Shown here: positions 42,792 through 53,984 of the stretch, in pieces
Layout: each line of letters begins with the position of its first letter
How positions within the stretch are numbered: the first letter of the stretch is position 1
Assembly: GCA_902594875.1 (NCBI GenBank)
Contig: CACJNU010000003.1
Location: 37,726-101,725, forward strand
Length of the DNA stretch: 64,000 nucleotides
Direction: 5' to 3'
Source of the DNA: an uncultured Prochlorococcus sp.
Lineage (GTDB): Bacteria; Cyanobacteriota; Cyanobacteriia; PCC-6307; Cyanobiaceae
Notes under the pieces: generated by a model
The model's database searches: none
What the model saw: only the letters and a program-made list of their open reading frames with translations
Told to the model about the DNA's origin: nothing
Translations under genes and position numbers: made by a program

Positions 42792-44606
42792 ATGCTAATC
42801 ATTTTTAAAGAATTAACAAAACAATTTGAACAATCTCTTTTAGATAGTCTTGAAAAAAATGATAAAAAAGGAGAATTCGCAATTCTTAGCAAGAATTTAA
42901 TTACACAGTCATCAAAAGAGGAATTTGGTGATTATCAATGTAATGTTTGTTTAAGTTTATCTAAAATATATAAAAAGAACCCAAGAGATATTTCTAATGA
43001 TTTTATTAACCTTTTAAATAACAATAAAAGCATAGCAAAATTATGTAAGAGTCTAGAAATAGCTGGACCTGGATTTATAAATATAAAATTAAAAGATGAG
43101 GTTCTAATTAATGAAATTAAGTCAAATATTCAATGCAATAGGGCTGGCATACCTCTAATTAGAAAAGATTTAGATAGTGATTTGTCCAATAAAGTTATTG
43201 TCGATTTTTCTAGCCCTAATATTGCTAAAGAAATGCATGTAGGGCATTTAAGATCAACAATAATAGGTGACTCAATATCTAGAATTTTCGAGTTAAGAGG
43301 TTATGAAGTATTAAGACTCAATCATGTTGGTGATTGGGGAACACAATTTGGCATGCTCATTACTCAGCTCAAAGATTTATATTCAAATAATCTAGAAGAA
43401 ATAGGAAAGATCAAGATAAGTGATTTAGTTGAATTTTATAAAGAATCAAAAAAAAGATTTGATAACGAATCTGAATTCCAAAAAAGATCTAGAGAGGAAG
43501 TAGTTAAGTTACAAAGTGGAGATGATAAATCGATTAAAGCTTGGAAATTATTATGTGATCAATCAAGGAAAGAATTTGATGAAATCTATAAAAAGTTAAA
43601 AATAAAAATAGAAGAAAGAGGTGAATCTTTTTATAATCCCTTCTTAAAATCAGTTATTGATGATTTGAATTTAGAAAAAATATTAGTAGAAGATCAAGGA
43701 GCAAAATGTGTATTTTTAGATGGGATGACTAATAAAGAAGGCAAACCTTTACCGCTAATTATTCAAAAAAAAGATGGGGGTTTTAATTATGCCACCACAG
43801 ATCTTGCTGCTATAAGATACAGATTCAATAAACCTCCTAATGGCGATGATGCTTCAAGAATTATTTATGTAACTGATCATGGGCAAGCAAATCATTTTGC
43901 TGGAGTTTTTCAAGTTGCAAAAAAAGCAAAATGGATCCCAGAAAATTGTCAAGTAGACCATGTCCCTTTTGGGTTAGTTCAAGGAATTGATGGCAAAAAA
44001 CTAAAGACAAGAGAAGGTGAAACAATACGCCTAAAAGATTTATTAAATGAAGCAGTTAGAAGAGCAAAAGAAGATTTATTGAAAAGATTAGAAGATGAAG
44101 ATCGTTATGAGACCGAAGAGTTTATAGCAAATACTTCAAGAATTATTGGATTAGGAGCTGTTAAGTATGCAGATTTAAGTCAAAATAGGATTACTAATTA
44201 TCAATTTAGTTTTGATAAAATGCTTTCCCTTAATGGTAATACTGCGCCTTATTTGTTATATACACTTGTAAGAATTTTAGGAATTAAAAGAAAAAATGAT
44301 TTTGTTTATGAATCTAAAGATTTTCAGTACGTAAATTATGAACATAAATCTGAGTGGAAACTTATCAGAAAATTACTTAGGTTCGATGAAGTCATAATTT
44401 CTATTGAAAAAGACTTAATGCCAAATAGATTATGCAATTATCTATTCGAGCTATGTCAGACTTTTAATAGATTCTATGATCAAGTTCCAATCCTCAAAGA
44501 AGAAAAAAATATAAAAATCTCTAGGCTTAATTTATGTGACCTGACTGCAAAAACACTAAAATTAAGCTTAGAACTTTTAGGAATTGAAACTTTAGAAAGA
44601 ATGTAA
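42792..44606 (+). CDS. argS: Arginyl-tRNA synthetase
   Basis: [36 protein letters not shown]-terminal anticodon-binding domain. Confidence 0.97.
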   Translation: MLIIFKELTKQFEQSLLDSLEKNDKKGEFAILSKNLITQSSKEEFGDYQCNVCLSLSKIYKKNPRDISNDFINLLNNNKSIAKLCKSLEIAGPGFINIKLKDEVLINEIKSNIQCNRAGIPLIRKDLDSDLSNKVIVDFSSPNIAKEMHVGHLRSTIIGDSISRIFELRGYEVLRLNHVGDWGTQFGMLITQLKDLYSNNLEEIGKIKISDLVEFYKESKKRFDNESEFQKRSREEVVKLQSGDDKSIKAWKLLCDQSRKEFDEIYKKLKIKIEERGESFYNPFLKSVIDDLNLEKILVEDQGAKCVFLDGMTNKEGKPLPLIIQKKDGGFNYATTDLAAIRYRFNKPPNGDDASRIIYVTDHGQANHFAGVFQVAKKAKWIPENCQVDHVPFGLVQGIDGKKLKTREGETIRLKDLLNEAVRRAKEDLLKRLEDEDRYETEEFIANTSRIIGLGAVKYADLSQNRITNYQFSFDKMLSLNGNTAPYLLYTLVRILGIKRKNDFVYESKDFQYVNYEHKSEWKLIRKLLRFDEVIISIEKDLMPNRLCNYLFELCQTFNRFYDQVPILKEEKNIKISRLNLCDLTAKTLKLSLELLGIETLERM

Positions 44607-45715
44607 TGAATGATTTTGATCCATTAAATAATCTTTTCCCAAAACCAAGAGAAGAAATAATAAATATGCAGTCTTACTCTGCACCTTTAGAAAATAGAAG
44701 AAATTTACTCCGCTTAGACTTTAATGAAAATACTTTAGGTCCAAGTCCTAAGGTTTTAAAGGCATTACAAGCGATAAAATTAGATGAGATTTCAATTTAT
44801 CCAGAATATAATTTTTTAAAAAAATTTTTATGTGATAAATATCTTGATTCAAGAAAATTTGGTAATGATGAAATCGGAATTTTCAATGGAGCAGATGCAG
44901 CAATAAATGCAATTTTCAATTGCTTTGGAGAAAAAGGTCAGATATTTCTAACCACAAATCCAACTTTTGGTTACTATTCTCCTTGTGCAGAAATCCGAGG
45001 AATGAAAAAAATAAGTTGTTCTTACATTGGAGAAAATTTTCTATTCCCCATCGAAGAATTTAGGAAAAAAATAATAAAGCATAATCCAAAGTTAATATTT
45101 ATTTGCAATCCAAATAATCCAACAGGAACTGTTCTAAGCTCTCATGAAATAATTAATTTAGCCAATATCAATAACGATTCATTAATAGTTGTTGATGAAC
45201 TATATGAAAAATTTAATGGAGATAGTCTTCTTGAATCGATAGATTTTGAAAAGAATAAAAATATACTAATAATCCAATCTCTTTCAAAAACTGCAGGTCT
45301 AGCTGGTTTGAGAATAGGTTTTACTTTTGGCAATAAAAGTTTAATTCAGTTCATTAATAAAGTTACAGGACCATATGATGTAAACAGCTTTGCTATAACA
45401 GCTGCATTAGCAGCACTTAAAGACAAATCATATATTGATAATTATGTTTTAGAAGTAAAAAAGGCGAGGGAATGGATTTTAAATAAATTTAAATCAACAA
45501 AAATCAGAACTAACTTTAGTGGAGGTAATTATTTCTTAATTTGGCCAAAAAAAGATCCTAAAATCTTAATACAACAGATGAGAGAAAAAGGTATTCTTAT
45601 TAGAAGTATGGAAACCAAAAAAGATATCGGTGATTCTATAAGGGTTAGTATTGGAACTAAAGAACAAATGATTTTTTTCTGGGACAATTACAAGATATTA
45701 GATTTAAAAAATTAA
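44606..45715 (+). CDS. hisC: Histidinol-phosphate aminotransferase-family protein
   Basis: LDFNENTLGPSPKV, NPNNPTGT, QSLSKTAGLAGLRIGF. Confidence 0.85.
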   Translation: MNDFDPLNNLFPKPREEIINMQSYSAPLENRRNLLRLDFNENTLGPSPKVLKALQAIKLDEISIYPEYNFLKKFLCDKYLDSRKFGNDEIGIFNGADAAINAIFNCFGEKGQIFLTTNPTFGYYSPCAEIRGMKKISCSYIGENFLFPIEEFRKKIIKHNPKLIFICNPNNPTGTVLSSHEIINLANINNDSLIVVDELYEKFNGDSLLESIDFEKNKNILIIQSLSKTAGLAGLRIGFTFGNKSLIQFINKVTGPYDVNSFAITAALAALKDKSYIDNYVLEVKKAREWILNKFKSTKIRTNFSGGNYFLIWPKKDPKILIQQMREKGILIRSMETKKDIGDSIRVSIGTKEQMIFFWDNYKILDLKN

Positions 45716-46437
45716 TTACTGAAAATATAAATTGTATTTTGATCGATTCTTTTAGGTTTTATTTGAAAATCTTTTCCAACATATTTTACTTTAAAATCTT
45801 TCATATTTTCGATAAATAAATCAGCATTTGAGAAATCACATTCTTTATTAATTTTTTTGCCGCGTTCAAAGTGAACAGGAATAACTACATTAGGTTTTAG
45901 AAGCTTAACTATTTTTGAGGCTTCTTTACCATTGTAAGATTTTATTCCTCCTCCAATTGAAATAAACAATATATCTGGACTAGACAAAATAATTTGACTG
46001 TTTATATCAATATCACCAGCAGCTCCTCCCATATGAACAATTTTAAGATCATTCTGCTCCCAACTCCAAACAGTTGCCAAACCAAATCTTCTTCCATCTA
46101 CTCTGTCATGTGGTACAGAAATTCCATTTAATAAAATATCCTCAAATTGATAGATTCCTGGCTCAACGAACATTAATTGATCATTAGGGTTATATCCTTC
46201 ATCTGGAAGCCTCGAACTAGCCAAAATAAAATCTACGTTAACTTCTTTTGGCTCCTTTAAATTACTTGCACAACCTATTGCTTTAAAGGGATTTATAAGA
46301 ATAGATTTATCTGCACTAGTAATTAAAAAACTACTATGTCCCAAACTTTTTATTCCTAAGTTCCTTGCCAATAATGAGCTAGGTAAAAAAAAGCTAACTA
46401 ATATCAAAAATAAAAAGTTTTTAATTTGAGAAATCAT
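45712..46437 (-). CDS. UlaG-like metallo-beta-lactamase-fold protein, metal site degenerate
   Basis: Signal-like N-terminus, KSLGHSSFLITSADKSILINPF, VHMGGAAGD, VIPVHFERG. Confidence 0.75.
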   Translation of the reverse strand: MISQIKNFLFLILVSFFLPSSLLARNLGIKSLGHSSFLITSADKSILINPFKAIGCASNLKEPKEVNVDFILASSRLPDEGYNPNDQLMFVEPGIYQFEDILLNGISVPHDRVDGRRFGLATVWSWEQNDLKIVHMGGAAGDIDINSQIILSSPDILFISIGGGIKSYNGKEASKIVKLLKPNVVIPVHFERGKKINKECDFSNADLFIENMKDFKVKYVGKDFQIKPKRIDQNTIYIFSN

Positions 46438-46457
46438 AATATTAATTTTTTTTTATT

Positions 46458-47054
46458 TTACTTTTGTTCAGCCATTTTTAGAAAATTACTAATTAATTTA
46501 TGACCAAATTGCGTCAAAACACTTTCAGGATGGAACTGTACCCCATGTAAATGTTTATATTCTTTATGAGAGATAGCCATAATTGTTGAGTCCTCTAAAG
46601 TCGCAGTTATCTCGAAACAAGATGGTAAAGAACTTGAATCAACTATAAGACTATGGTATCTAGTAGCCACAAATGGAGTCTCTATATCTTTAAATAATCC
46701 TTTTTGATTATGAAATATTTTGGATGTCTTACCATGCATAAGTTCTTTCCCAACTATAACCTTACCTCCAAAAGCTTGGGCCAAAGCTTGATGACCTAAA
46801 CAAACTCCTAAGGTCGGAATATTTTTAGATAATTTTTTTAGAATTGGCAGACAAATTCCAGATTGATCTGGATTACCTGGACCTGGAGATAAGAGAATTC
46901 CACCAGGATTTAGTTTGATAATTTCTTCTAGAGTAATTTCATCATTTCTTTTAACTATTAATTCTTTAGTTATTTCATGCTCAACTGAAAGTTCTCCTAA
47001 ATATTGAACAAGGTTATAAGTGAAACTATCGTAATTATCAATAACAAGAAACAT
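46458..47054 (-). CDS. trpG: Anthranilate/para-aminobenzoate synthase glutamine amidotransferase
   Basis: DNYDSFTYNLVQYLGEL, GVCLGHQALAQAFGG, GVQFHPESVLT. Confidence 0.94.
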   Translation of the reverse strand: MFLVIDNYDSFTYNLVQYLGELSVEHEITKELIVKRNDEITLEEIIKLNPGGILLSPGPGNPDQSGICLPILKKLSKNIPTLGVCLGHQALAQAFGGKVIVGKELMHGKTSKIFHNQKGLFKDIETPFVATRYHSLIVDSSSLPSCFEITATLEDSTIMAISHKEYKHLHGVQFHPESVLTQFGHKLISNFLKMAEQK

Positions 47055-47066
47055 ATTTATATGGAT

Positions 47067-47477
47067 TTAAAATAACAACTTTATTTTAGGAACAAAGATA
47101 TATACAGCAATAATAACAGAATTAATGGAAGCTAATAATACTGCTCCTGCAGAAGTATCTTTTGAAATTTTAGCCAAAATACTAAATTCTTTTTTCACTA
47201 CTAAATCAACGATTGATTCAATAGATGTGTTCAATATTTCTAATATTAAAACAGACATTATTGTTGCAATCAAAATAACATAATTGCTTAGACTAATTTT
47301 GAGTAAAAAACCAATTATTAAACTTGTAACTGCAAAAATTAATTGAATTTTAAAATTTCTTGAAGTTTTTAATACATAACTAATACCACTGAAAGCATAC
47401 TTAAAACTTATAAATACATTACTAGAAGTTTTGTATGATTCTTTTCTATTTTCTAAATAATTTATTTTTTTTTCCAT
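47067..47477 (-). CDS. dgkA: Diacylglycerol kinase (prokaryotic DgkA)
   Basis: FKYAFSGISYVLKTSRNFKIQL ... LEILNTSIESIVDLV ... AKISKDTSAGAVLL. Confidence 0.92.
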   Translation of the reverse strand: MEKKINYLENRKESYKTSSNVFISFKYAFSGISYVLKTSRNFKIQLIFAVTSLIIGFLLKISLSNYVILIATIMSVLILEILNTSIESIVDLVVKKEFSILAKISKDTSAGAVLLASINSVIIAVYIFVPKIKLLF

Positions 47478-47483
47478 TGATTT

Positions 47484-48023
47484 TTAATCTAATCGAGTAA
47501 TTAAATATTCTTGGAAATTTAACATATTTTCTAAATCATGCTCATTATTATGTTCCCATCCCAAAAGATGTAAAAATCCATGACTAGCCAACCAGATCAT
47601 CTCTCTATAGATTGAATGTTTATATTCATAAGATTGCTCAAGTGCCATCTCTAATGATATAAAAATATCTCCCAACTCTATATGATCTAAATTATTTTGA
47701 GATTCATCAGAAATAATTGGAAAAGATAGAACATCAGTTGGACCATTTTTTTTCATCCATTTCTTATTCAAAGAAGCAATTTCTTGATTAGATATTATCT
47801 GTAAGCCTAATGAAAAAGATTTTTTTTCAAAAATATAATTTGGTAATTCATAATCTTTTTTTTGTAAGATTATATTTATCCAAGATAAAAAAATTTTCTC
47901 CCAAAAAATAGATTCAAAAATAAGATGAGTTTTAGTATCTCTTGACTTATATGAAAATTGAGAGAAATCATTACATTGAAAAACCAAATCTAAATTTATT
48001 TCAGAAATAATTTTTTCTTTCAT
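47484..48023 (-). CDS. ybeY: Endoribonuclease YbeY
   Basis: [29 protein letters not shown]. Confidence 0.94.
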   Translation of the reverse strand: MKEKIISEINLDLVFQCNDFSQFSYKSRDTKTHLIFESIFWEKIFLSWINIILQKKDYELPNYIFEKKSFSLGLQIISNQEIASLNKKWMKKNGPTDVLSFPIISDESQNNLDHIELGDIFISLEMALEQSYEYKHSIYREMIWLASHGFLHLLGWEHNNEHDLENMLNFQEYLITRLD

Positions 48024-48029
48024 ACATTC

Positions 48030-48212
48030 TTAAACTGGAATATTTGGCTTACCTATTGTGGCCACAAGTATTAATATCCCAATTAAAACTAGAAAGGTTA
48101 TTGAAAAATGAGAAATACTTTTTGAACCTTTCCTTACCATATTTCTCATAGCAAGCTTTATAAAGCTTGGAGGAGAAACTTTTTTTTCTAAAATTTCGTT
48201 TTTATTTTCCAT
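48030..48212 (-). CDS. DUF3285-like small membrane protein (60 aa)
   Basis: PPSFIKLAMRNMVRKGSKSISHFSITFLVLIGILILVATIG; between ybeY and prfB. Confidence 0.75.
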   Translation of the reverse strand: MENKNEILEKKVSPPSFIKLAMRNMVRKGSKSISHFSITFLVLIGILILVATIGKPNIPV

Positions 48213-48215
48213 TAG

Positions 48216-49338
48216 TTATTCAATAGATTCATTAGAAGAAATATTCATACGTAATAATTCATGAATAAATGGTTCAAGTCCACCATCTAAAACACTATCT
48301 AACTCGTTAGTCTCCTGCATAGTCCTAAGATCTTTTACCATTTGATAGGGGTGGAAAACATAATTTCTTATTTGATTGCCCCATGCAGCTTCCACAATAT
48401 CACCTTTAATATCAGCGACTTCAGCAGCTCGTTGTTCTTTAGCAATCACTAATAGTTTAGACTTTAGAAGTAACATAGCTTTTTCTTTATTTTGTAATTG
48501 AGATCTTTCTTGAGTACATCTTACTGAAATCCCTGAAGGCAAATGAACAATTCTCACTGCTGTTTCTACTTTATTAACATTTTGTCCTCCAGCTCCACCT
48601 GATCTACTCGTTGTAATTTCTAAATCTTTTTCAGGTATATCAAGTGAAATATTATCATCTAATTTTGGCATAACCTCTACCCCAGCAAAGCTGGTTTGTC
48701 TTTTACCATTGGCATTAAAAGGAGAAATTCTTACTAATCTATGAGTTCCTTTTTCATGTTGCAGATAGCCATATGCATATTTTCCATCAATTTCGAACGT
48801 TACACTTTTAATACCTGCTTCTTCTCCTTGAGATAATTCATTAATGACAAGGCTCATTTGATTATTATCGGCCCATCTTGAGTACATTCTTAATAATATC
48901 TCTACCCAATCCTGCGCATCTGTTCCACCGGCACCTGCGTTAATAGAAACTACTGCTCCTTCCTTATCGTATTCACCACATAACAATCTTTCAAATTCCC
49001 ATTTATCCAAATTCTCCCTTAATTTCTTTAATCCCAGCTGCGATTCTAAAATCATTTCCTCTTCGGGTTCTAGAGAATAAAGCTCAAGAGAGGCATTAGC
49101 ATCAGAAATAAAAGTTTTCCATTTATCTAACAATTCGAGTTGTGCTTTGACATCATCAAGGATTAACATTTGCTTTTTAGCTTCTTCTTGATTTTCCCAA
49201 AATTTAGGCTGAGCAGAAATTTGCTCTAACTCTTTCCTTTTCGCTTTTAATCTTGGAACGTCAAAGACAATCCTGAGCATTAACCAGGCGATCTGTTAGT
49301 TCCGAAAGATCTTTTTTAAAATCTGTAATATCTATCAA
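48216..49338 (-). CDS. prfB: Peptide chain release factor 2, expressed by +1 programmed frameshift
   Basis: GGQ motif ([13 protein letters not shown]); upstream minus-strand frame reads [27 protein letters not shown] then CTT TGA C, rejoined at 49262 ([14 protein letters not shown]); join 49264..49338 + 48216..49262. Confidence 0.9.
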
Positions 49339-49414
49339 AATAGAATTTAATCGTTATTTATAATCTAACAGGCACTTTTGTTTAATAGTATAAACTAAGT
49401 ATTATTTTAAAAAA

Positions 49415-49669
49415 ATGTCCAAAGTTGAAATTTATACTTGGCAATATTGCCCATTCTGTATTCGAGCAAAATCACTACTCAAGAAAAAAAATGTAAATTT
49501 TACAGAATATAAAATAGATGGCGACGAAGATGCCAGAGCATTGATGATTGAAAGAGCTCATGGTAGAAGAACATTACCACAAATATTTATAAATAATGAG
49601 GGTATCGGAGGCTGCGATGATCTCTACGCGTTAGAAAATGAAAATAAATTAGAAGCATTATTAAACTAG
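49415..49669 (+). CDS. grxC: Glutaredoxin
   Basis: [34 protein letters not shown]. Confidence 0.95.
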   Translation: MSKVEIYTWQYCPFCIRAKSLLKKKNVNFTEYKIDGDEDARALMIERAHGRRTLPQIFINNEGIGGCDDLYALENENKLEALLN

Positions 49670-49674
49670 ATCTT

Positions 49675-50598
49675 ATGAAATTTCTATTCGTAATAGATCC
49701 AATTAAAAATATAAATCCTTTAAAAGATTCAACTGCTGCTTTAATGCAAGCATCATCAAAAAAAAATATTGAAATCTGGAGTTGTACTCCTCAAGACCTG
49801 GAAGCTAGAGGTGATGAAGTATGGGCATCTTCCGTAAAAGTTGAAGTAATTCCGTGGATTTCTTTCAAAGAGAATGATTGCATACGTCTCGCCGAATTTA
49901 ATTGCATTTGGATGAGAAAAGATCCTCCTGTAAATGAGGCTTATTTATATGCAACCCATCTTTTAGAAGTTGCCGAAAGAAAAGGAGTAAAAGTAATTAA
50001 CAAACCCTCATCGTTAAGAGCGTGGAATGAAAAGCTAGGTGCTTTAAGATACAGTCACTTAATGGCACCTACAATAGTTGCGAGTAAGGTAAAAGATCTT
50101 ATTAATTTTGCAAATATAAATAATGAAGTAGTCATAAAACCTCTTGGAGGAAAAGGTGGTCAAGGTGTTATAAGGATAAATAAAAATTCTCCAGGAATTA
50201 AATCAATCATTGAATTAATTACTTCTCAAGAAGAATTACCCGTTATGATGCAAAAATTTATTCCTGAAGTAATAGAGGGTGATAAAAGAATAATTATCGT
50301 AAACGGAGAAGCAATTGGATCAATAAATAGGATTCCTCAGGGAGGCGATTTTAGGAGTAATTTAGCGATGGGAGGCAAGGCTGAACCCACATTATTAACA
50401 GAAAAAGAAAAAAGTATCTGCTCAGAATTATCTCAACACTTCAAAGATGAGGGTTTATTTTTTGTAGGTATTGATGTAATAAATGGAATGCTTAGCGAGA
50501 TTAATGTAACCAGTCCAACAGGTTTAAGAGAAATAGAAAATTTATCCAATAAAAATGTTTCAGAGGAAGTTATTGAAAAGTTAGTAGAAATTATTTAG
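49675..50598 (+). CDS. gshB: Glutathione synthetase
   Basis: [42 protein letters not shown]. Confidence 0.96.
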   Translation: MKFLFVIDPIKNINPLKDSTAALMQASSKKNIEIWSCTPQDLEARGDEVWASSVKVEVIPWISFKENDCIRLAEFNCIWMRKDPPVNEAYLYATHLLEVAERKGVKVINKPSSLRAWNEKLGALRYSHLMAPTIVASKVKDLINFANINNEVVIKPLGGKGGQGVIRINKNSPGIKSIIELITSQEELPVMMQKFIPEVIEGDKRIIIVNGEAIGSINRIPQGGDFRSNLAMGGKAEPTLLTEKEKSICSELSQHFKDEGLFFVGIDVINGMLSEINVTSPTGLREIENLSNKNVSEEVIEKLVEII

Positions 50599-52003
50599 GA
50601 TTTTTAGCGCAAAATATCTGTTTTACTATAGATTCAAATTTTAATTTAATCTCATCTATTTCTTTCTCTAAAACGGAGCCAGAAACTATACCTGAACCTG
50701 CAGTAAATTCAATATTTTCTTCAATACATCTTGCGCCTCTTATTGCCAAAAGAAATGAAGCATTGCCTGATGAATCAACCCAACCCATTGGAGAAGCATA
50801 ATTTCCTCTAGGAAAAGACTCAAGAGTGTTTATCCAATCCAATGCTGCATTTTTTGGGTATCCACAAACAGCTGGAGATGGATGTAAGTTTTTAAGCAAT
50901 TCAAAAGGACAAATATTTTCAACTTTAGAGAAAATGAGTGTTTGCAAATGAGAAATATCTCCAAATGAATTTACCTTGATATCACTTTTTTTAAAGTTTG
51001 TTATTTTTGAAACTTCTAAAGATTTAATCAAATGTTGTATTACATAATTATGTTCCTTTAAGTCTTTAGTACTTTTTAGGAGTTTCTTAAAATTTGAATT
51101 AGTAGAGATAGTTCCAGCAAGAGCCTCTAAAGTTAAATTAGGTTTAGAGAAAGAAAATAATTTTTCTGGAGATGCTCCAAACAAAATATCCTTACTATTC
51201 CTTTTCCAAACGTATCTACATGTATTTGGTTGCTTCTTTTTAAATCTTTTTAAAATTTCTACTAAATGTAATTTATTTTTAAGTTTTATTTTAATCCTAT
51301 TCGCTAAAACTATCTTTTCGAGGATATCTTTCTCTACTAATTGAATTCCTCTATTTACTACTTTTTTCATGTTTATTTTAGAAGTTTCTAAGGAGCGTGA
51401 GAAATCATCAATAAAAGGAGAATCAAAACTAGTTTTTAAGCCAGATGATTTTATTAATTCTGAGCCAGAATTAATAACTTGATTTCTAATTGTCCATATT
51501 TCTTCAATTAATGTTCTTAATGATGATTTACCTTCAACATGACCATTGATTCTTAACCAGCAATTCTTGCCACTTTTAGTAATTAATATTTTTGGCAAAA
51601 TAGCTTCCAAACTAGGGATATCTGAAGGTAAATTCTTATTATTCAAATTTTCAGAGAAAGAAAATAAATAAATTATTTTTGAAAGTGCAGAATTATGCGA
51701 TTCATTAGTTAAGTTAATTAAATTTGTAAAATTCTCAGAATTAAAATCTTTTGCTACCTCAAATCTTTTTGGGCCATCCAGAGTAACATATTTACACTTC
51801 TCGAAAGCTATATATGAAATGCCATCAGATTCCTCCCAAAATGAAGAAAACGGATATTGATTTATTAACAATTCATAAACTTGAAATAAATCAATACAAG
51901 GAATCTCAACACAAATACTTACTAATCCAGAATTTTCAACTTTCTTATCGAAAGTGGAAAATACATCTTTTAGAAAATCTGTTAAGTTTAAATCATTTTT
52001 CAT
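50591..52003 (-). CDS. menF: Isochorismate synthase
   Basis: [61 protein letters not shown]. Confidence 0.92.
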   Translation of the reverse strand: MKNDLNLTDFLKDVFSTFDKKVENSGLVSICVEIPCIDLFQVYELLINQYPFSSFWEESDGISYIAFEKCKYVTLDGPKRFEVAKDFNSENFTNLINLTNESHNSALSKIIYLFSFSENLNNKNLPSDIPSLEAILPKILITKSGKNCWLRINGHVEGKSSLRTLIEEIWTIRNQVINSGSELIKSSGLKTSFDSPFIDDFSRSLETSKINMKKVVNRGIQLVEKDILEKIVLANRIKIKLKNKLHLVEILKRFKKKQPNTCRYVWKRNSKDILFGASPEKLFSFSKPNLTLEALAGTISTNSNFKKLLKSTKDLKEHNYVIQHLIKSLEVSKITNFKKSDIKVNSFGDISHLQTLIFSKVENICPFELLKNLHPSPAVCGYPKNAALDWINTLESFPRGNYASPMGWVDSSGNASFLLAIRGARCIEENIEFTAGSGIVSGSVLEKEIDEIKLKFESIVKQIFCAKNPK

Positions 52004-52104
52004 TACTTATTGAAAATAACTAAAAATGATGCAATAAAGTAAAAAATGTAACTCAATTTATAAACTACATTCAATAATTATCTAATTTTGCGTGTTAATT
52101 AAAA

Positions 52105-53022
52105 ATGTACGAAGATAAAAAAAAATTATGGAAAAAAGCAATAAAATGGCCTCTTTATTCTGTTGCCATACTTCCAGTTTTAATAACAGGGGCTTACTTG
52201 CTCAATCAATATGAAGAGGTAAAAATTTATAATTTGATTTCATTTACTTTAGCTGCAATTTTGATATTAATTTGGGAAAATCTAACTAATGATTTATACG
52301 ACGCAGAAACAGGAATCGATGAATTTAAATTCCATTCAATTGTAAATCTTGTAAAAAATAAAAAAATAATTTCATTTATTGCATATACATCTTTAGTTAT
52401 TGGTTTATTAATAATTTTAATTATTTCAGTATCAACAAGTATAAACATTTTTATTTTGGTGGCAGCTTGCTGCTTCTTAGGATATTTATATCAAGGTCCT
52501 CCTTTTAGATTGGGCTATCAAGGTTTAGGAGAACCGTTATGCTGGCTTGCATTTGGACCTTTTGCGTACTCTGCAGTCTTAATTGCGTTAAATCCGTCTA
52601 ATATTTACTTCGAAGATATTCCATGGAAAGTTTCTTTATTACTTGGTTCAGGACCTTCCTTGGCAACAACTCTTGTATTATTTTGTTCTCATTTTCATCA
52701 AATTTCTGAAGATAAAAAGCATGGGAAAAATTCACCTTTAGTTCGCTTAGGGGCAAAAAAAGGTTCTCAATTTGTGCCTTGGATCATTTTTACAATATAT
52801 ATTTTTCAACTTTTCACAATAGTTTATGGATTTATTCCAGTGTTTTGCATCCTTTATTTGCTTAGTTTCCCTCAAGCAATAAGACTTATAAATTTATTAA
52901 AATCTTCGTATGCAAAACCTTCTGCAATAAAAAATTGCAAATTCGTCGCAATAAAATTTCAAACTCTTAATGGAATTGGTTTAATCACAGGATTAATATT
53001 TAATTACTTGCTAAATAAATGA
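52105..53022 (+). CDS. menA: 1,4-dihydroxy-2-naphthoate phytyltransferase
   Basis: UbiA-family; NLTNDLYDAETGID, YQGPPFRLGYQGLGEPLCWLAFGP. Confidence 0.92.
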   Translation: MYEDKKKLWKKAIKWPLYSVAILPVLITGAYLLNQYEEVKIYNLISFTLAAILILIWENLTNDLYDAETGIDEFKFHSIVNLVKNKKIISFIAYTSLVIGLLIILIISVSTSINIFILVAACCFLGYLYQGPPFRLGYQGLGEPLCWLAFGPFAYSAVLIALNPSNIYFEDIPWKVSLLLGSGPSLATTLVLFCSHFHQISEDKKHGKNSPLVRLGAKKGSQFVPWIIFTIYIFQLFTIVYGFIPVFCILYLLSFPQAIRLINLLKSSYAKPSAIKNCKFVAIKFQTLNGIGLITGLIFNYLLNK

Positions 53023-53984
53023 ACTTAATATTTCAAAAAAAATCTTATAGCTTTAAGTTATCGGCCAAAGTAGAAAATTCTAAAACCAATTACCATACAA
53101 AATCGGGTTGGATAATTAAATTAATAAGTAATGATAAAAAAATAGGGTTTGGAGAAGTTTCACCACTACATAAAAAAGACTTAAAAAAGTGTGCGAAACA
53201 ACTAGATATGATCCCTGAGTATATAGATGAATTTAATTTATCTGAGCAAATAAATATTTTTCACCCATGCATTCAATCTGCAATAAATTCTGCATTAGCT
53301 GAGATCAATGGAAAAATAATTTTTAAAGAAAACTACTACTTTGATGAAATTGGTAAAACAGCCATATTGTTAAATCATGAAAATGTAGTTTCAGATCTAA
53401 ATAATATTAAAAAAAGACATTGTGATATTGGAAAATCATTAACCTTAAAATGGAAAGTAGCACTAAAAAATAACGATGAGGAAGAAGCAAAATTAGAAGA
53501 AATTTTAAGCAAAATAGGTAATAATATTAAGTTAAGAATAGATGCTAATGGTTCTTGGGGAAGAGACATAGCTAATAGATGGGCTGATATTTTGAAAGAT
53601 AATAAAAATATAGATTGGTTAGAACAACCTCTCTGTGTTGATGATATTGATGGACTGACAGAACTAAACAAAAAAATTCCAATAGCTTTAGACGAATCAC
53701 TTTTAAAATTTCCAACTTTGATTGATGAGTGGAAGGGTTGGCAAATTAGAAGGCCTTCTCAAGAAAATAATCCAGTTAAGCTTTTAAGAGAATTAGAAAA
53801 TAAAAAAGCTTTAATATCTATAAGTACCTCATTTGAAACTGGAATAGGAAAGAGATGGCTCCATCATTTATCTTCTCTACAATTACAAGGACCAACGCCA
53901 AAAGTTCCTGGTTTAGCAATGAATAAATTCCCTAATTCATTTCTATTTTTAAGTGAAGCTAAAAAGATATGGGATCAACTATGA
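53019..53984 (+). CDS. menC: o-Succinylbenzoate synthase
   Basis: Enolase-superfamily; LRIDANGSWGRDIANRWADIL, WLEQPL, ALDESL; men cluster context. Confidence 0.9.
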   Translation: MNLIFQKKSYSFKLSAKVENSKTNYHTKSGWIIKLISNDKKIGFGEVSPLHKKDLKKCAKQLDMIPEYIDEFNLSEQINIFHPCIQSAINSALAEINGKIIFKENYYFDEIGKTAILLNHENVVSDLNNIKKRHCDIGKSLTLKWKVALKNNDEEEAKLEEILSKIGNNIKLRIDANGSWGRDIANRWADILKDNKNIDWLEQPLCVDDIDGLTELNKKIPIALDESLLKFPTLIDEWKGWQIRRPSQENNPVKLLRELENKKALISISTSFETGIGKRWLHHLSSLQLQGPTPKVPGLAMNKFPNSFLFLSEAKKIWDQL

